From assembly GCF_023370075.1 (NCBI RefSeq), contig NZ_CP097153.1, forward strand, positions 332,186 to 396,185: 64,000 bases of DNA, given 5' to 3'. The notes under the pieces are model-generated. The model saw only the letters and a program-made list of their open reading frames with translations, had not been told where the DNA came from and ran no database searches. The position numbers were made by a program, and so were the translations under genes. This document shows, piece after piece, positions 45,642-55,287 of the stretch; position 1 is the stretch's first letter; each line of letters opens with the position of its first letter. Source of the DNA: Deinococcus sp. QL22. Its GTDB lineage: Bacteria; Deinococcota; Deinococci; Deinococcales; Deinococcaceae.

Positions 45642-46830
45642 GTCGGGGGCCATTTTTTGCCCACTTGCGCCGCAAAAACTGCTGGGCAGGACGTTCCAGC
45701 AGCTTGTACGTCAGAAGAGACAGCGGAATCAGCAGCGCGAGATACACCACAAAAAAGCTCAGATCCAGCGGCGTGCCAGGTAACAGACGCCGCCACGCAC
45801 TGGACAGCCATTGGAGCACAGGAATGTGCAGGATATACAGGCTGTAGCTTGCCTCGCCCAACAAGACTATAGGCGGCCAAGCAAAGGCCCGCGCGATCCA
45901 GCCTCCGCCGTGCGCCAAGCCCCACAGCAGCAGGGCCAATACAGGCACGATCAGAGTATTGCGCAGAAACGACGGAACGAACAGGTGGGCAAAGGTCATG
46001 ATCAGCACCGTTCCGGCCAACCCCAGCACGGTGGCCCAAACCGCCTGCCTGGGCGAAGACCTGCGGCCACGGAGAAAACGTGCGCCCAACAGCATGCCCA
46101 GCAGGAATTCGGGCAAGCGGAACAGGGGATTGTAATAGAAGGTGTCGGCCACCAACGACTCCTCTGGAAAGGGCCGTTCTGACAGCAGGAAGTACAGCAG
46201 CGGCGGTGTTAGCGTCAGGCCCCAGAGCAGCAGGGCAGTCCAACCCAGCTGTCGACCCCGGCCCTGACCGGCACGCCACACGCCGAACCCCAGCGCCAGG
46301 GGAAATAAGGCATAGAAAAACGCCTCGACAGACAGGCTCCAACCCGGACAATTCCAGATGCAGGCCGTCTGGGGCAGCCACGCTTGCAGCAGAAGGGGCG
46401 ACAGCAACGCCGCCCCCCACTCGGTGGCATTGGGCCAGCGGTGCAGCACGGGCAGCAGGAAGTACGGTGCAGCCAGCAGCAGTCCCAGCAGATACACCGG
46501 GTAAATCCGCGCCAATCGTGCCAGCCAAAAGGCCCGCTGTGGGGTATTCAGTTTGCCTTCGGAGGTGGCATAGGTGTAGGTCAGAATGAATCCCGACAGG
46601 ATAAAAAAGAACGTGACGCCCACTTGCCCCGACCGAATAAATGACATCAGTTCGTCCGGAATCTGGCCTTCTAATGTTTTGCGGCTGTGGAGGCAGACCA
46701 CCACTAGGGCCGCTGCGAACCGCACGCCCGTCAGTGCAGACAATTGGGGCAAACGCGCCGGGGCTGGCGAGTCGGGCGGAGCAGGCTGCCCCCGCTTTAC
46801 GCCCGCATGCTCGGTCGGGGCCGAGGTCAC
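45628..46830 (-). CDS. Acyltransferase 3 family membrane protein
   Basis: 400 aa. About ten membrane helices, with the family pattern LTGVRFAAALVVVCLH near the start, RIYPVYLLG, and a C-terminal PVLQWL... region. Such enzymes (OafA-like) acetylate or otherwise acylate sugars of surface polymers. It is translated with the upstream GT2 gene (ATGA overlap, 46827-46830). It converges with the Wzt-like gene, overlapping by 14 nt. Confidence 0.87.
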   Translation of the reverse strand: MTSAPTEHAGVKRGQPAPPDSPAPARLPQLSALTGVRFAAALVVVCLHSRKTLEGQIPDELMSFIRSGQVGVTFFFILSGFILTYTYATSEGKLNTPQRAFWLARLARIYPVYLLGLLLAAPYFLLPVLHRWPNATEWGAALLSPLLLQAWLPQTACIWNCPGWSLSVEAFFYALFPLALGFGVWRAGQGRGRQLGWTALLLWGLTLTPPLLYFLLSERPFPEESLVADTFYYNPLFRLPEFLLGMLLGARFLRGRRSSPRQAVWATVLGLAGTVLIMTFAHLFVPSFLRNTLIVPVLALLLWGLAHGGGWIARAFAWPPIVLLGEASYSLYILHIPVLQWLSSAWRRLLPGTPLDLSFFVVYLALLIPLSLLTYKLLERPAQQFLRRKWAKNGPRLNPS

Positions 46831-47726
46831 AGCCCGTGCCTGAAAATAGAGCGGATAAACAGGGCGTCTTTGAGGCTCTTGACCTCCCAGACCATCTTGA
46901 GGGCGCTGCCGAGCAGGTCAGGCGAGAAGAGGGCCTGAAACCGGCTGCACCCCCGCTGCCGTATTTTGAGGCCAAACTGCCACCACAGCACCGACCCGAT
47001 CATGCGCCTGTAGCTGCGGGGATCGTTGGGAAAGTTCTTGGCCGCCGCCATCCGGCAGTACTTCAACATAAATTCGTAGTCCTTGTGCATCTGCGTGCCG
47101 TGAATTCGGTACACCGAAAACAGGCCGGGCAGGTAGCCGAACGTTCCGGCCCGCTCGCAGCGCACCCAGTAATCCCAGTCTTCTGCCGCCCGCAGCGCCG
47201 GATCGAACCCGCCCACTCGGTCTGCCAAGCTGCGCCGCAACAGGGGCGACATCACGGGAAACACGTTGGTATATACGTAAGCCTCACGCAAAGGCATCTG
47301 CCGAATCCGGATCACTTCATCGTTCAGAAACTGCAAGTTCTCGTCGGCGCGGCTGTAATCCGAGTAGACCAGATCAACGTCCGGGTGGGCCAGCAGATAA
47401 CCGAGTTGCTGTTGAATTTTCTCCGGGTGAATCACGTCGTCTGCGTCCAGATAGCACAGGAATTGACCGCTGGAGGCCTGAATTCCAGTGTTGCGGGCTG
47501 AGGGAAGGCCTGCATTGGGTTGGCAGACCACTTTCACGCGCGGGTCACGGGCCTGATACTCCCGCAACACTTCTTCGGAGTGGTCTGTCGAGCCGTCGTT
47601 GACCACCACCGCCTCCACATGGGGGTAAGTTTGCGCCAGCACGCTCTCTATGGCCTCTGGAAGATACTGGGCCGAGTTGTAAGCGGGAATAATCACGGAA
47701 ACGAGCGGGGGGGCGGGCTGATTCAC
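46827..47726 (-). CDS. GT2 family glycosyltransferase
   Basis: 299 aa with a GTG start and GGAG 6 nt upstream. GT-A pattern VSVIIPAYNSAQYLPEAI, VVNDGSTDHSEEVL, NAGLPSARNTG, YLDADD (metal-binding DxD) and AAEDWDYWVR are intact. It probably builds the same surface polymer as the exporter genes. It is coupled to the acyltransferase gene that follows. Confidence 0.9.
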   Translation of the reverse strand: MNQPAPPLVSVIIPAYNSAQYLPEAIESVLAQTYPHVEAVVVNDGSTDHSEEVLREYQARDPRVKVVCQPNAGLPSARNTGIQASSGQFLCYLDADDVIHPEKIQQQLGYLLAHPDVDLVYSDYSRADENLQFLNDEVIRIRQMPLREAYVYTNVFPVMSPLLRRSLADRVGGFDPALRAAEDWDYWVRCERAGTFGYLPGLFSVYRIHGTQMHKDYEFMLKYCRMAAAKNFPNDPRSYRRMIGSVLWWQFGLKIRQRGCSRFQALFSPDLLGSALKMVWEVKSLKDALFIRSIFRHGL

Positions 47727-48165
47727 CTACGGCTCCAGAGCGCCTGACTTGGACGCACTTTCGGGGGAAGAAACGGGCTGATTCGTGGCCATGTCTTTCT
47801 CACAGATAGTTTACTTAAATAAAACAAGACAGTCAGCATATAATTCTGAAATTAAAACCAGGGTGAACATGGAGAGATGTTGATTCCTTCTGGATGGTTA
47901 GGTTACAAAGCGTACATTCAGCTACGTCAGTCCAGTAGTTGACACGAGTTACACTTTTCAAAGTGGGAACATACAGGCACGATTTTGGAGATTTAATACT
48001 ACTCGGGCTTAACAGGAATCAACTGTCTCGTATCGGGCGTTACAGGAACGCTTCCCTTTGATGGAGATGCAAAAAAAGGTAAAGACCGCTTAATGTAGCG
48101 GAGCTCAATCTAATTTTTAAATGGACATGCGAAGTTTTAATTTGTGATCTAGAGCGGGACAGTCA
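47727..48165. other. AT-rich intergenic region
   Basis: About 440 bp, AT-rich, with no gene. It contains TTGACA (47939) without a good -10 partner, so a promoter cannot be assigned. No repeats were found. Confidence 0.3.
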
Positions 48166-49116
48166 CTATTTTTCGGCGTTCCCGAAAGCGTAGCGCAGGC
48201 GCATCTGCAAATCTTGCGGGTAATTGCCGAAGTGGCGGCCAAACAAGTTCAGGCCACCCTGATGGCGGGCATCCGGCTTCACGCCGAGGCGAATGCGGAT
48301 GTGGTTGCTCTGGTTCAGTTTTAGCTGCTCCAACGCCACACCCGATAGCCGCTCGCCGTCTATGTATGCGCCTTTTGGGGTCACGCGCCAGCGTTTCAGG
48401 AAACCGTGCGTAGTCTGGTTGGCGTCCCACCAGGCGGGCGTCAGGTGGGCACGCACGCCGCCCAGATCGCCGGGGCACGTCCACGTGCCGACTTCGACCT
48501 CGTTCACCCACAGCGTCAGGTCGGAGGGCCAATCGGGGTTGTACTGCGGCGCTTCCGAGCAGACTTCCATACTCAGTTCAAACTCGGTAGCCGCCGACCC
48601 AAGCGGCAAATTGTTGGGAAAGGTGTATTCCACATGCCCCGATTTGCCGAACCAGAGGGCCTGTGCAAACACATGTTCCGGCTCGAAAAAGGCGCGGGGA
48701 TCGTCGAGCAGGCCAATCAATTTGTGTTCCGCTGACAGGCCGCAGGTCGGCTGGGCGCTGATCTGGGTGTAGTTGCCGATGGGCATGCTCACGTCCACCA
48801 CGTCGTCTGCGGCCTCGACCTCCGCGCCGGGCAGCCTGAATTCCAGTTGATCGTAGCGCTTGCTGATCAGTTTTTGAGAACCGCGTGTGCCGGGCGAATA
48901 CTCCACTTCCAACAGGCCCGCCGATTCGAGGTGCTTGATATGAAAGCTGACGGTGGAGTGTGGAAGGCCAAGTGCCGCCGTCAGTTCCGTCAGGTTGAGG
49001 ACATTGTGCGACAGCAGGCTCAAAATTTGCAGCCGCGTATCGGAATTCAGTGCATTGGCCACCAATTTCAGGTCACCGCCCTCCACGACCCTTTGTTTCC
49101 TAAACAGACCACCCAT
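48166..49116 (-). CDS. ArsR-type winged-helix regulator with C-terminal sensor region
   Basis: 316 aa from the ATG at 49116; the earlier ATG would add a poorly conserved leader. The winged helix is clear: LVANALNSDTRLQILSLLS ... LNLTELTAALGLPHSTVSFHIKHLESAGLLEVEY. About 230 residues of beta-rich domain follow, an uncommon extension; ligand unknown. The gene is divergent from the GH2 gene, and a 10-bp dyad lies between them, so local sugar-responsive control is expected. Confidence 0.82.
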   Translation of the reverse strand: MGGLFRKQRVVEGGDLKLVANALNSDTRLQILSLLSHNVLNLTELTAALGLPHSTVSFHIKHLESAGLLEVEYSPGTRGSQKLISKRYDQLEFRLPGAEVEAADDVVDVSMPIGNYTQISAQPTCGLSAEHKLIGLLDDPRAFFEPEHVFAQALWFGKSGHVEYTFPNNLPLGSAATEFELSMEVCSEAPQYNPDWPSDLTLWVNEVEVGTWTCPGDLGGVRAHLTPAWWDANQTTHGFLKRWRVTPKGAYIDGERLSGVALEQLKLNQSNHIRIRLGVKPDARHQGGLNLFGRHFGNYPQDLQMRLRYAFGNAEK

Positions 49117-49207
49117 GCAGTTCCTCCGTGTACGACGCAGGTTTTGCGTTGGCCTGCATCCTAACAGACTGACCCCCGGTTGGTTTTTGCGGTGTTGATC
49201 TGCCCCC

Positions 49208-49234
49208 ACATCAGCTATTGCCTATAGCTGATGT
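49208..49234. promoter_or_regulatory. Dyad operator between ArsR-type regulator and GH2 gene
   Basis: ACATCAGCTA (49208-49217), 7-nt spacer, TAGCTGATGT (49225-49234), perfect 10-bp arms, in the divergent region. The arms fit a homodimeric winged-helix regulator. Confidence 0.55.
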
Positions 49235-49357
49235 CATTTGTGACTGCAGTTACTATCAAAATATCTTGACAATTAGCAACTTCGCTCTTAACATTAATGT
49301 TGACTTTAGAAATACTCACGGACGTTTGCAGATCAGCGAACGCCGCTCAGGAGAAGC

Positions 49358-51217
49358 ATGCAAAAAATCCACCCTCGTCCCCTCATGCAGCGCCACCAGT
49401 GGTTTGATCTGGACGGAGCCTGGGCCTTTGCCCTCGACTCCAGCGCGGTTCATACCCACCCCAGCGCAGTGGAGTTTGACCGCCAGATCACCGTGCCTTA
49501 CCCACCCGAAAGTGTGGCGAGCGGCATTCATTTGCAGGCGCATGGGCGGGCGGTGTGGTACCGGCGCACCGTGGACTGCGCCGAGCAGTGGGGCGGCGTC
49601 AAGGCAGGCGAGCGTACCCTGCTGCACTTCGGGGCCGTGGATTACTGCGCCACCGTGTGGATCAACGGGCAAGAAGTGACGCAGCACACTGGCGGCCACA
49701 CCTCGTTTTCGGTGGACATCAGCGCCTTTGCCGCCGCGCCGTTTGAATTGACGGTGCGGGCCGAAGACGACCCCTTGGCCCTTGATCAGCCGCGCGGCAA
49801 GCAGGATTGGCTGGCCGAGCCGCACTCCATCTGGTATCCGCGCACCACGGGCATCTGGCAAACGGTGTGGCTGGAGCGCGTGCCCGCGAGTGCCGTGCAG
49901 AGCCTCGAATTCGAACCTGACCTGAGCACCTGGGGCGTGCATGTGCGCCTGCAGGTGGCCGGATTCCGCCCCGGCATGAAGGCCAGAGTCGTGCTGAAGG
50001 TGGCCGGAACGGTGCTGGAAGGCACAGGCCTCGAAGAAGTACTGGCCGACGACATCTACACCCTCTCCAGCCCCGAACTACACCGGGTCATTCCCCTGCT
50101 CGATGGCGGCATCGACAGCCACCGCAACGGCCTGCTCTGGAGCCCCGAACACCCCCAACTGATCGACGCCAGCGTGGAATTACTGTACGGCGGCGAGGTA
50201 CTCGACCACGTGACGGGGTATACCGCCCTGCGCTCGGTGACCATCGAACAGGGCCGCTTCTTGCTGAACGGTTCGCCGTATCCCCTGCGCATGGTGCTGG
50301 ATCAGGGCTACTGGCCCGAATCCCTCATGACCGCCACCGCCGAGCAGCACCGCACCGACGTAGAACTGACGCGGCGGCTGGGGTTTAACGGCGTCCGCAA
50401 GCACCAGAAGCTGGAAGACCCGCGCTACCTGTACTGGGCTGACCGCCTTGGCCTGCTCGTTTGGGCCGAAATGCCAAGCGCCTACCGCCTGAGTGACCGC
50501 AGCATCCACGCGATTACCAAGGAGTGGTTGGAAGCCGTGCAGCGTGACCGGGGCCACCCCTGCATCGTAGCCTGGGTTCCGTTTAACGAGTCGTGGGGCG
50601 TGCCCGACCTGACCCGCCGCAGCCGTTCGCGCACCTTCGTGAGGGCGCTGTATAACCTGACCCGCACCCTCGACCCCTCCCGCCCCGTCATCGGCAACGA
50701 CGGCTGGGAAAACGACGCCACCGATATCCTGACTATTCATGACTACACCCCCGATTCGGACGTGATCTTGGAACGCTACAGCTCCCGGGAGCGCATCCGT
50801 GAGACGCTGCTGCACGCCCGCCCAGGTGGCCGCAATCTTTTGCTCGATCCCGCGCTGGCCGACCAGAATCTGCCCGTAATGATCACCGAATTTGGCGGCA
50901 TCGCCTATATCACCGACGCTCAACGGGGCTGGGGCTACAGCCACGCCAACGACGACGAAACCTTCACCGCCCATTACGAGTCGCTGCTGGGTGCCGTTCA
51001 CGAGTGCGCCCACATCACGGGCTTCTGCTACACCCAGCTGACCGACACCTTTCAGGAAAAGAACGGCCTGCTGGATGAATACCGCCAGCCCAAGGGCGAC
51101 GCGGCAAGGCTGATGCTGGCGACTCGCGGCCCCCGTGACGCCCGTACCATTGATAAAACCTTGATTCCTGATCCCTTCGGTTACAGCCTGGAGTGGCAGG
51201 CCAAGCAACCGCTGTAA
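49358..51217 (+). CDS. GH2 family beta-glycosidase
   Basis: 619 aa. Three typical parts: sugar-binding domain (FDLDGAWAFALD, AVWYRRTVDC, VWINGQEV), an immunoglobulin-like segment and a TIM barrel. The acid/base Glu is E411 in PFNESWG and the nucleophile is E511 in MITEFGG. No signal peptide, so it is cytoplasmic. AGGAGAA precedes the ATG. It may act on beta-galactosides, -glucuronides or -mannosides; the subfamily is not decided. The aldose epimerase gene follows within 130 bp. Confidence 0.9.
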   Translation: MQKIHPRPLMQRHQWFDLDGAWAFALDSSAVHTHPSAVEFDRQITVPYPPESVASGIHLQAHGRAVWYRRTVDCAEQWGGVKAGERTLLHFGAVDYCATVWINGQEVTQHTGGHTSFSVDISAFAAAPFELTVRAEDDPLALDQPRGKQDWLAEPHSIWYPRTTGIWQTVWLERVPASAVQSLEFEPDLSTWGVHVRLQVAGFRPGMKARVVLKVAGTVLEGTGLEEVLADDIYTLSSPELHRVIPLLDGGIDSHRNGLLWSPEHPQLIDASVELLYGGEVLDHVTGYTALRSVTIEQGRFLLNGSPYPLRMVLDQGYWPESLMTATAEQHRTDVELTRRLGFNGVRKHQKLEDPRYLYWADRLGLLVWAEMPSAYRLSDRSIHAITKEWLEAVQRDRGHPCIVAWVPFNESWGVPDLTRRSRSRTFVRALYNLTRTLDPSRPVIGNDGWENDATDILTIHDYTPDSDVILERYSSRERIRETLLHARPGGRNLLLDPALADQNLPVMITEFGGIAYITDAQRGWGYSHANDDETFTAHYESLLGAVHECAHITGFCYTQLTDTFQEKNGLLDEYRQPKGDAARLMLATRGPRDARTIDKTLIPDPFGYSLEWQAKQPL

Positions 51218-51345
51218 TAGCCTGAATGCAGCGCAGGCGGAAAGCACCCGGCACCGTGTTCACCTTGTGCTGAGGTGCGTTCCGTCTGTTTTGGCCTCCC
51301 CACCGCGCCCACTTTGCTTTGCCCGACTTTCCGAGGACTGAACCC

Positions 51346-52473
51346 ATGACCCTGACTTCTGAACCGAACGTGACCCAGATTCCCTGGGGCCAGACCCCCG
51401 CAGGCGAACCCGTGACGCTCTACACCCTGCACAACGCCGGAATGCAGGTGCGGATCATCAATTATGGCGGCGTGATCGTGGGCGTAGACGCGCCTGACCG
51501 TGACGGGAACTTGGCCGATGTGACGCTTGGACATGACGATCTCACGCCGTACCTGAGCCGCGACACGTCGCCGTATTTTGGGGCGCTGATCGGGCGCTAC
51601 GGCAACCGCATTGCACGCGGAAAGTTTGAACTGGACGGGCGGCAGTATGCGCTGGCCTGCAACAACGGTCTGAATGCCCTGCACGGCGGGCCGGGCGGCT
51701 TCGATCAGCAACTCTGGCAGGCCGAACCCACCACCAGTTCACTGGGGGCCAGCCTGAGCCTCAGCCGGGTCAGCGAGGACGGCGAGGAAGGCTATCCGGG
51801 CCGTCTGAGTGTCTCCGTCACGTACACCCTGACGCCCGACCAGACGCTCAGAATCGATTACGTGGCCCAGACCGACCAGCCCACCATCATCAATCTGACC
51901 AACCATACCTACTGGAATCTGGGCGGCGGCGTCCGAGATGTGCTGGATCATCTGTTGACCGTCCAGGCCGACACCTACACTCCCACCGACGAAACCCAGA
52001 TTCCCACAGGCGAACTGGCCGATGTCACGGGCACGCCTTTCGATCTGCGGCGGCCCACGCTGCTGGGAGACGCTCTTGCCGTGCCGCACGAGCAACTTCA
52101 GAGAGCGGGCGGCTTCGATCATAACTTCGTGCTGAGTACCGCAGAGGATGAAGGCGTCGGCGTGGGCCTGCTGGACGCCGATGGAGTCGGCAAGCTCCGG
52201 GCCGTCGCCACGTTGCAGCACCCCGCCTCTGGCCGCTGCCTCAGCGTCAGCACCACCGAACCCGGCATTCAGGTCTATTCGGGCAACTTTCTGGACGGCA
52301 GTATTCACGGCAAAGACGGACAAGTGTACGGCCACCGTTGGTCGGTGTGCCTGGAAACCCAACATTTTCCTGATAGCCCCAACCAGCCGCACTTTCCGTC
52401 CACGCGCCTGGAACCAACTCAGACCTATCAGTCCAGCACTATTTACGCTTTTTCGGTAGATCAACCAGAGTAA
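51346..52473 (+). CDS. galM: Aldose 1-epimerase
   Basis: 375 aa from the ATG at 51346, CGAGGA before it. Family patterns: QVRIINYGGVIVGVDAPDRDG early, GRYGNRIARGKFELDG, LHGGPGGFDQQLW (catalytic His), and the Glu in ...GIQVYSGNFLDG. It interconverts sugar anomers. It follows the GH2 gene by 128 bp and probably works on its product; a strong terminator follows (52570). Confidence 0.9.
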   Translation: MTLTSEPNVTQIPWGQTPAGEPVTLYTLHNAGMQVRIINYGGVIVGVDAPDRDGNLADVTLGHDDLTPYLSRDTSPYFGALIGRYGNRIARGKFELDGRQYALACNNGLNALHGGPGGFDQQLWQAEPTTSSLGASLSLSRVSEDGEEGYPGRLSVSVTYTLTPDQTLRIDYVAQTDQPTIINLTNHTYWNLGGGVRDVLDHLLTVQADTYTPTDETQIPTGELADVTGTPFDLRRPTLLGDALAVPHEQLQRAGGFDHNFVLSTAEDEGVGVGLLDADGVGKLRAVATLQHPASGRCLSVSTTEPGIQVYSGNFLDGSIHGKDGQVYGHRWSVCLETQHFPDSPNQPHFPSTRLEPTQTYQSSTIYAFSVDQPE

Positions 52474-53148
52474 AAGCGGTGTGGCATAGGCCTAATTTTT
52501 CGCAGTAGGCGCAACCAATCTGCATAAAACTCGACAACAAGTTCCATCAGGCAGGCATAACAACTAGCGCAGCCGACAGCATTTACGCTGTCGGCTTTTT
52601 CATTTTGGCGTGCCCGGCTGTTCTCCCGGCAACTCGGTCCATACCTTCCTGCAACCCAGCCTGTCCAGACCCTCTCAAGTCTGCAGATGAGGTTTCCAGA
52701 CCTTAATGTCACTGATGAATGAAAACGGTTGCAATGTTGACTTCTCCACAGATTCAACCTTCTTATGCAGAAAGTTCGAAAAGTTAGGCACCGAAAGTGC
52801 CAAAAACACATCAAAAACTTTTGTCAGAATATGACAACAGTACAAATCTGGCATGTTAATCCAAGGCATTTTCTCATGAGAGATGGGTTTTCGCGCTGAC
52901 CGTTTAGAGATTTTTAACAGCCGCTAAAATTAATGACCGTTAACGTAGGCCTATCCCTGAGATCAGAAGGTCTTGGCGGAAGAAAAGAAACTTCAAAGAC
53001 CACCTCTCCACCGCACTCTTTGGCGTAGTAAAGCCGACGAGCTTTACCTCTGCTCTGCCCTTAATTGTTTTGAATCCTCCCTTGTTCGACGGTGCTCTTA
53101 GCGCGCTGTTGTCGTCGCTCTCGTATTCCTTCCCTCCAGGAGACCCTC
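52474..53148. other. Intergenic region with terminator and upstream motif of the second lipoprotein gene
   Basis: Contains the galM terminator (52570-52600). It also contains the conserved motif CCTGAGATCAGA-A-GGTCTT-GGCGG at 52956-52979 at the same distance from the start as in copy 1. No other gene was recognised. Confidence 0.45.
52570..52600 (+). terminator. Intrinsic terminator after galM
   Basis: AGCCGACAGC (52570-52579) pairs with GCTGTCGGCT (52586-52595) over a 6-nt loop, followed by a T-run. Confidence 0.85.
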
Positions 53149-55023
53149 ATGTCACTGAACGCTTTGATTTCCCACCGCGCCCTCCGCTCCGCCTTGCCCG
53201 TTGGTCTGATGCTGCTGACGCTGGGTCTGTCGGCGTGTAATTCGGGAACGACCACAGTGACCGCGCCCCCAGCTCCCGTTGCCGAAGGCCCCGCAGATTC
53301 CGTGTATGACGGTCAGGATCATTCGTGGACGAGTGGGGCGCCCACTTCGCCTCAGCCTTTGGCCTTGGGCACGGGCGACAATACGCTTAGTTACGAGTTT
53401 TGGACGGCTGCGACCAACGCCTGGGGGCCGATCGAAAAAGACCGCAGCAACGGCGAAAATCTGGCAGGCGACGGACGCACCCTGACCTTGGCTGGCCAGA
53501 CCTATGCACGCGGATTCGGTGTCCACGCAGGTTCCAGCATGACCTTTACGTTGGGCGGCAAATGCAGCACCTTCTCCACAAAGATTGGTGTAGACGATGA
53601 GGTGGGGAGTAAGGGCAGTGTGATCTTCAAAGTCGTGGCCGATGGCGTGACCCTCTTTGACAGTGGTCTGATGACTGGGACGAGCGTCACCAAAACTGTG
53701 AATGTCAGCGTGGCAGGCAAGCAACAACTTCAATTGGTAGTGACGGATGGTGGGAACGGCATATCGTACGACCACGCCGACTGGGTTAGCCCCATGTTGG
53801 GTTGTACCGTGACTGTCGCCGCCCCTGCACCCGTCGCTCCTGCACCTGTGCCCCCCGCCGCCCCTGCACCCGTCGCACCTGTACCTGTGCCCCCCGCCGC
53901 CCCTACCGAAATCACCTACAGCGGGCCGATTGTGATTACCAAAGGCGGCACCTACTCGGGCAACTGGGAAAATACCCTGCATAAGCCTGCGGTGTTGATC
54001 CAAACCAGTGAACCCGTGATCATCGAAAATTCCAACATTCGCAGCCGGGGCAACTTGATCAGCGGCTTTGCCAACCGCCTCACTGTCCGCAATACGCGCG
54101 GCTACGCCCTGAATCCCAACGTTGCAGGCAAGGCCGCAGGCCGGGCCGTCAACGCCGAAGAATTCCTGAACTTGCGCGTTGAAAACAGCTATTTCGAAGG
54201 GTCCACCGGTATCTATGCCCGGGCTTTCCGGGGCAATGCAGCGGCCGGTGACACCATCAAGATTTTGCGCAACCGCTTCAAGAACACCGATGGTCGCCTT
54301 AGCGACGGGGCGGGTGGCTACAACGGCAGCTATGACGTTGTGGCGGCCATCTTGTTCAACAACGTCAAACGCTTGCCGAACGTGGAAATTGCGTGGAACG
54401 AGATCATCAACGAACCCGGCAAAAGCCGCACCGAAGACAACATGAATTTCTATCTCAGCAGTGGCACGCCTTCCAGCCCCTTCCTGATCCACAACAACTA
54501 CATTCAGGGCGCGTATGGCATGTCGCCCACGACTGAAGCGACCTATGCTGGGGGCGGCATCATTTTAGGCGATGGCTTGGTCACTGATCCACTAGATACG
54601 GGGTATGCCCGGGTCTATAACAACCAGATCGTGAGCACGACCAACTACGGGATTGCTATTGCCGGTGGAGTCGACAACCAGATGTACAACAACCGTGTCC
54701 TGTCCAGTGGCCGGTTGGCTGATGGTCAACGCATCCCAGCGGCCAACGTGGGCCTGTACGTGTGGGATCCGACTGGAGCGGGCCAACTGTCGCCGGCCAC
54801 CTTCGCTAACAACCGCATGGAGAACAATGTGGTCGGCTGGACGAAAGTCGCCGCTGACGGCAGCACCAACAACAACCCCATGTGGTTCCCCCACTGCTCC
54901 CTGAACGGCACCCTCTGCGCGGGCAACCAAAACCTCGGTATCATCACCCTCGACATGGAAAAGCAGGAATATCAGGGCTGGCTCAGCAAGATCAGCGCCA
55001 ATAACGTCAAAGTTGGCCCCTGA
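53149..55023 (+). CDS. Lipoprotein with NPCBM-like and right-handed beta-helix domains (copy 2)
   Basis: 624 aa from the ATG at 53149, CAGGAGA 6-7 nt upstream. LTLGLSAC lipobox, then an NPCBM-like domain ([46 protein letters not shown]), a Pro/Ala linker of two 39-bp units (53827-53904), and the beta-helix. Bases 53883-54330 are identical to 17309-17756 in copy 1, whereas the N-terminal third and the ends differ, so the middle was probably homogenised by gene conversion. Target and catalysis are unknown. A composite hairpin terminator follows at 55069. The STAND-type regulator gene converges on it from downstream. Confidence 0.8.
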   Translation: MSLNALISHRALRSALPVGLMLLTLGLSACNSGTTTVTAPPAPVAEGPADSVYDGQDHSWTSGAPTSPQPLALGTGDNTLSYEFWTAATNAWGPIEKDRSNGENLAGDGRTLTLAGQTYARGFGVHAGSSMTFTLGGKCSTFSTKIGVDDEVGSKGSVIFKVVADGVTLFDSGLMTGTSVTKTVNVSVAGKQQLQLVVTDGGNGISYDHADWVSPMLGCTVTVAAPAPVAPAPVPPAAPAPVAPVPVPPAAPTEITYSGPIVITKGGTYSGNWENTLHKPAVLIQTSEPVIIENSNIRSRGNLISGFANRLTVRNTRGYALNPNVAGKAAGRAVNAEEFLNLRVENSYFEGSTGIYARAFRGNAAAGDTIKILRNRFKNTDGRLSDGAGGYNGSYDVVAAILFNNVKRLPNVEIAWNEIINEPGKSRTEDNMNFYLSSGTPSSPFLIHNNYIQGAYGMSPTTEATYAGGGIILGDGLVTDPLDTGYARVYNNQIVSTTNYGIAIAGGVDNQMYNNRVLSSGRLADGQRIPAANVGLYVWDPTGAGQLSPATFANNRMENNVVGWTKVAADGSTNNNPMWFPHCSLNGTLCAGNQNLGIITLDMEKQEYQGWLSKISANNVKVGP

Positions 55024-55287
55024 ATCTGAAGTCGCAGCCTTGATGTCTAAACACTAACCCACCTTCAACGGAAGTGGCGCTCGGGATAAAATCCCATGCG
55101 CCACTTCCGTGTTGAGGTCTTGGATGTGCTTTAGGAGTGATCACCTTACAAACAGCTTTGGATCTGAAAACTACCAAAATTGTATAATGAGGCAGGTGGT
55201 GGCTAATTTACTGCCATCTAAAGCGTTTCTTGTACAAAACTAGCTGGGCAACGCATTCGGTATGCTGAAGACTACTGAATAGTTTAA
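55024..55287. other. Convergent intergenic region
   Basis: Holds the hairpin at 55069-55109; otherwise no gene was recognised. Confidence 0.3.
55069..55109 (+). terminator. Composite hairpin after the second lipoprotein gene
   Basis: CGGAAGTGGCGC (55069-55080) pairs with 55098-55109 (12 bp); inside, GGGAT pairs with ATCCC. No T-run, but the stem is strong; it may act as terminator or RNA stabiliser. Confidence 0.55.

Noticed and set aside
47939..47968. Promoter starting with TTGACA in the gap before the ArsR-type gene
   Set aside because: No acceptable -10 box 16-19 bp downstream.
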